23,041 nucleotides of DNA. Origin: Acidobacteriota bacterium. Its GTDB lineage: Bacteria > Acidobacteriota > Terriglobia > Terriglobales > Acidobacteriaceae. The notes below the pieces were generated by a model. That model saw only the letters and a list, made by a program, of their open reading frames with translations, ran no database searches and was not told the origin of the DNA. This document shows, in pieces, positions 21,644 to 23,041 of the stretch. The stretch is taken from assembly GCA_021798235.1 (NCBI GenBank), contig JAJZMO010000070.1:1-23041 (forward strand), written 5' to 3'. Every line of letters starts with the position of its first letter. Positions within the stretch are counted from its first letter, which is position 1. The position numbers and the translations under genes are program-made.

Positions 21644-23041
21644 ATGCGCTCAGAGGACCTCAAACCAAACGTTACAGTCTACGGTCCGATCTTCCCGGAA
21701 CCGGTCCAGGTAATCATCACTGCCCCCCTCGGGAATTCCATCAAACTGACCGGCAAGGGCCTTCGATCCAACAAGGTATACGACTCCATCCTGAGTCCGG
21801 AACAGATCACTTCACTGGAAGCCTCGCCGGACCAGGAGCCATTCGACGGAGACGCAGCCAAGTTTCGGTTGGGCGTCGAGGCGATGCGTCTGGGTCTGGC
21901 ATACGAATACGACCCATACTTCTCTCTCTCTATCGCGCGCGTGGATCCGCTTCCCCATCAGCTTGAAGCGGTCTACGACTACTTCATAAAACTTCCTCGA
22001 ATCAGATTTCTCCTTGCAGATGACCCAGGTGCCGGCAAGACGATCATGGCCGGCCTGCTCATCAAGGAGCTAAAGATTCGAGGCCTCGTCAAGCGGACGC
22101 TCATCGTCACTCCGGCCAATCTTTCCTTCCAGTGGCAGAGAGAACTCAAAGATAAATTTCGAGAAAACTTCAAAGTCGTAAAAAGCGACATCCTCCGCGC
22201 GAACTATGGCACAAATCCTTGGCAGGACGAGAACCAAGTGATCACATCTGTGTCATGGGTATCACGAATAGAAGATGCCAAAGAATCCCTCCTGCGTAGC
22301 CAGTGGGATCTCATCATCGTGGACGAAGCTCATAAAATGAGCGCGTACAGTTCTGACAAGAAAACTCTCGCGTACCAGCTCGGCGAGTCGCTGTCACAGA
22401 TGACGGATCACTTCCTGTTGATGACAGCAACTCCACATAAGGGCGATCCGGAAAACTTCTGCCTGTTTCTTTCCTTGCTCGACAAAGACGTCTACGGCAA
22501 TATCAAGAGCCTTGAGCGTGCGATGGAAGAGCGAGAAGCGCCCTTTTATCTGCGACGTCTTAAAGAGGCGCTCGTCACCTTCCCAGACCCTGACACCGGT
22601 GTAGTGAAAGCTCTCTTCACCGAGCGGCGTGTTCACACCGTTCCATTTCAAATCAGTGATCGAGAGCTGGATCTTTACGATCAACTCACGCGCTACGTTG
22701 AGGATCAGTCCATCAAAGCAGCGCGAGAAGACTCCGCGCGCGCCAGGGCTGTTGGATTCACAATGGCCATGCTGCAGCGCCGCTTCGCGTCAAGTGTCTA
22801 TGCCGTGCGCAGGACACTGGAGCGTATGCAAGAGAAGCGCCAGAAAATATTGGAAGATCCAGCCAAGTACCGTCGCGAGCAGATCAATAGGCGCCTGCCG
22901 GATGACTTCGACGAACTGCCGGATGACGAGCAGCAGGAAATCATGGGAGAGCTCGAAGCCACTGTTGCTTCATACGACCCCAATGATCTGCGCGCTGAAA
23001 TTACCGAACTGGGCAAGTTGATTCGCGACGCCAAAACGCTG
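21644..23041 (+). CDS. Large SNF2/DEAH-type helicase, N-terminal part (3' truncated), probable defence gene
   Basis: The frame from ATG 21644 stays open through the last base (466 codons), so the gene is cut by the window edge. A family-specific N-terminus (TVYGPIFPEPVQVI, 11-24) precedes the superfamily 2 motor: Q-type PLPHQLEAV (102-110), Walker A DDPGAGKT (126-133), motif Ia VTPANLSFQWQREL (155-168), Walker B VDEAH (226-230) and motif III TATPH (261-265). The GAGKT loop replaces the GLGKT of chromatin-type SNF2 proteins and is typical of long helicases found in phage-defence clusters (for example the DrmD-like group of DISARM and helicases beside DUF1156 or DUF499 genes). A charged helical stretch (about 365-466) follows; the second RecA-like domain should lie beyond the edge. 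An in-frame TGA at 21635 limits the start. Codon use is far less C-ending than in dnaN, suggesting transfer. Confidence 0.85.
   Translation, partial: MRSEDLKPNVTVYGPIFPEPVQVIITAPLGNSIKLTGKGLRSNKVYDSILSPEQITSLEASPDQEPFDGDAAKFRLGVEAMRLGLAYEYDPYFSLSIARVDPLPHQLEAVYDYFIKLPRIRFLLADDPGAGKTIMAGLLIKELKIRGLVKRTLIVTPANLSFQWQRELKDKFRENFKVVKSDILRANYGTNPWQDENQVITSVSWVSRIEDAKESLLRSQWDLIIVDEAHKMSAYSSDKKTLAYQLGESLSQMTDHFLLMTATPHKGDPENFCLFLSLLDKDVYGNIKSLERAMEEREAPFYLRRLKEALVTFPDPDTGVVKALFTERRVHTVPFQISDRELDLYDQLTRYVEDQSIKAAREDSARARAVGFTMAMLQRRFASSVYAVRRTLERMQEKRQKILEDPAKYRREQINRRLPDDFDELPDDEQQEIMGELEATVASYDPNDLRAEITELGKLIRDAKTL

Noticed and set aside
21490..21966. 158-codon plus-strand frame over the helicase start
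   Set aside because: It lies in another frame of the helicase gene, whose motifs and uninterrupted frame to the window edge are much stronger.
1..23041. parS sites near parAB
   Set aside because: CACGTG-containing words occur (for example near 3817 and 15980), but none is embedded in the wider parS palindrome.
1..23041. CRISPR arrays, insertion sequences and transposases
   Set aside because: No regularly spaced repeats, no transposase motifs and no terminal inverted repeats with target duplications were found.

Overview
The window looks like an origin-proximal stretch of an acidobacterial chromosome (Acidobacteriota, probably Terriglobia near Granulicella, Edaphobacter or Terriglobus). This is inferred from the GC-rich, C-ending codon use, the many secreted proteins with unknown or carbohydrate-related roles, and the gene mix; no rRNA is present to confirm it. 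Genes usually found around bacterial origins are scattered through it: parA (3' end only), parB, mnmE, a Jag-like KH/R3H gene and dnaN. Neither dnaA nor a convincing oriC is seen.

Layout. 1-1530: parA end, parB and a terminator. 1547-3608: a GT4 glycosyltransferase (-) diverging from a secreted protein of unknown function (+). 3717-4401: a DUF4112 membrane protein (-) and tRNA-His (+). 4450-9630: a rightward block with a YheT-type hydrolase, an overlapping unknown gene, two tandem secreted esterase paralogues of identical length (330 aa) and a secreted GH130 enzyme, plausibly for acetylated or mannose-containing polysaccharide. 9667-12214: a leftward block with a Jag-like protein, mnmE and a DUF1648 membrane protein. 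12320-12396: tRNA-Arg(TCT), antisense to its neighbours. 12399-14604: a leftward block with ruvX, a zinc-ribbon membrane protein and hemB. 14814-16800: mltG and a DUF4292 lipoprotein (+). 16879-19414: a FUSC-type membrane protein and an orphan PAS histidine kinase. 19415-20060: a 646-base gap rich in repeats. 20061-21221: dnaN, followed by a very strong AT-rich hairpin. 21644-end: the first 466 codons of a large SNF2/DEAH helicase, whose different codon use suggests the left edge of an acquired, probably defence-related, island.

The most interesting recurring signal is in gene starts. Seven genes or small ORFs have a -10-like hexamer (TATACT, TATAGG, TACAAT, TACACT, GATACT) only 6 to 8 bases before the start codon, and an eighth has one at 10 bases; none has a clear Shine-Dalgarno sequence. 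This is the layout expected for leaderless or near-leaderless mRNAs. Other genes here carry ordinary AGGAG/GGAG sites, so two modes of initiation seem to coexist. The most likely novel system is whatever follows the truncated helicase beyond the right edge; only its first gene is visible.
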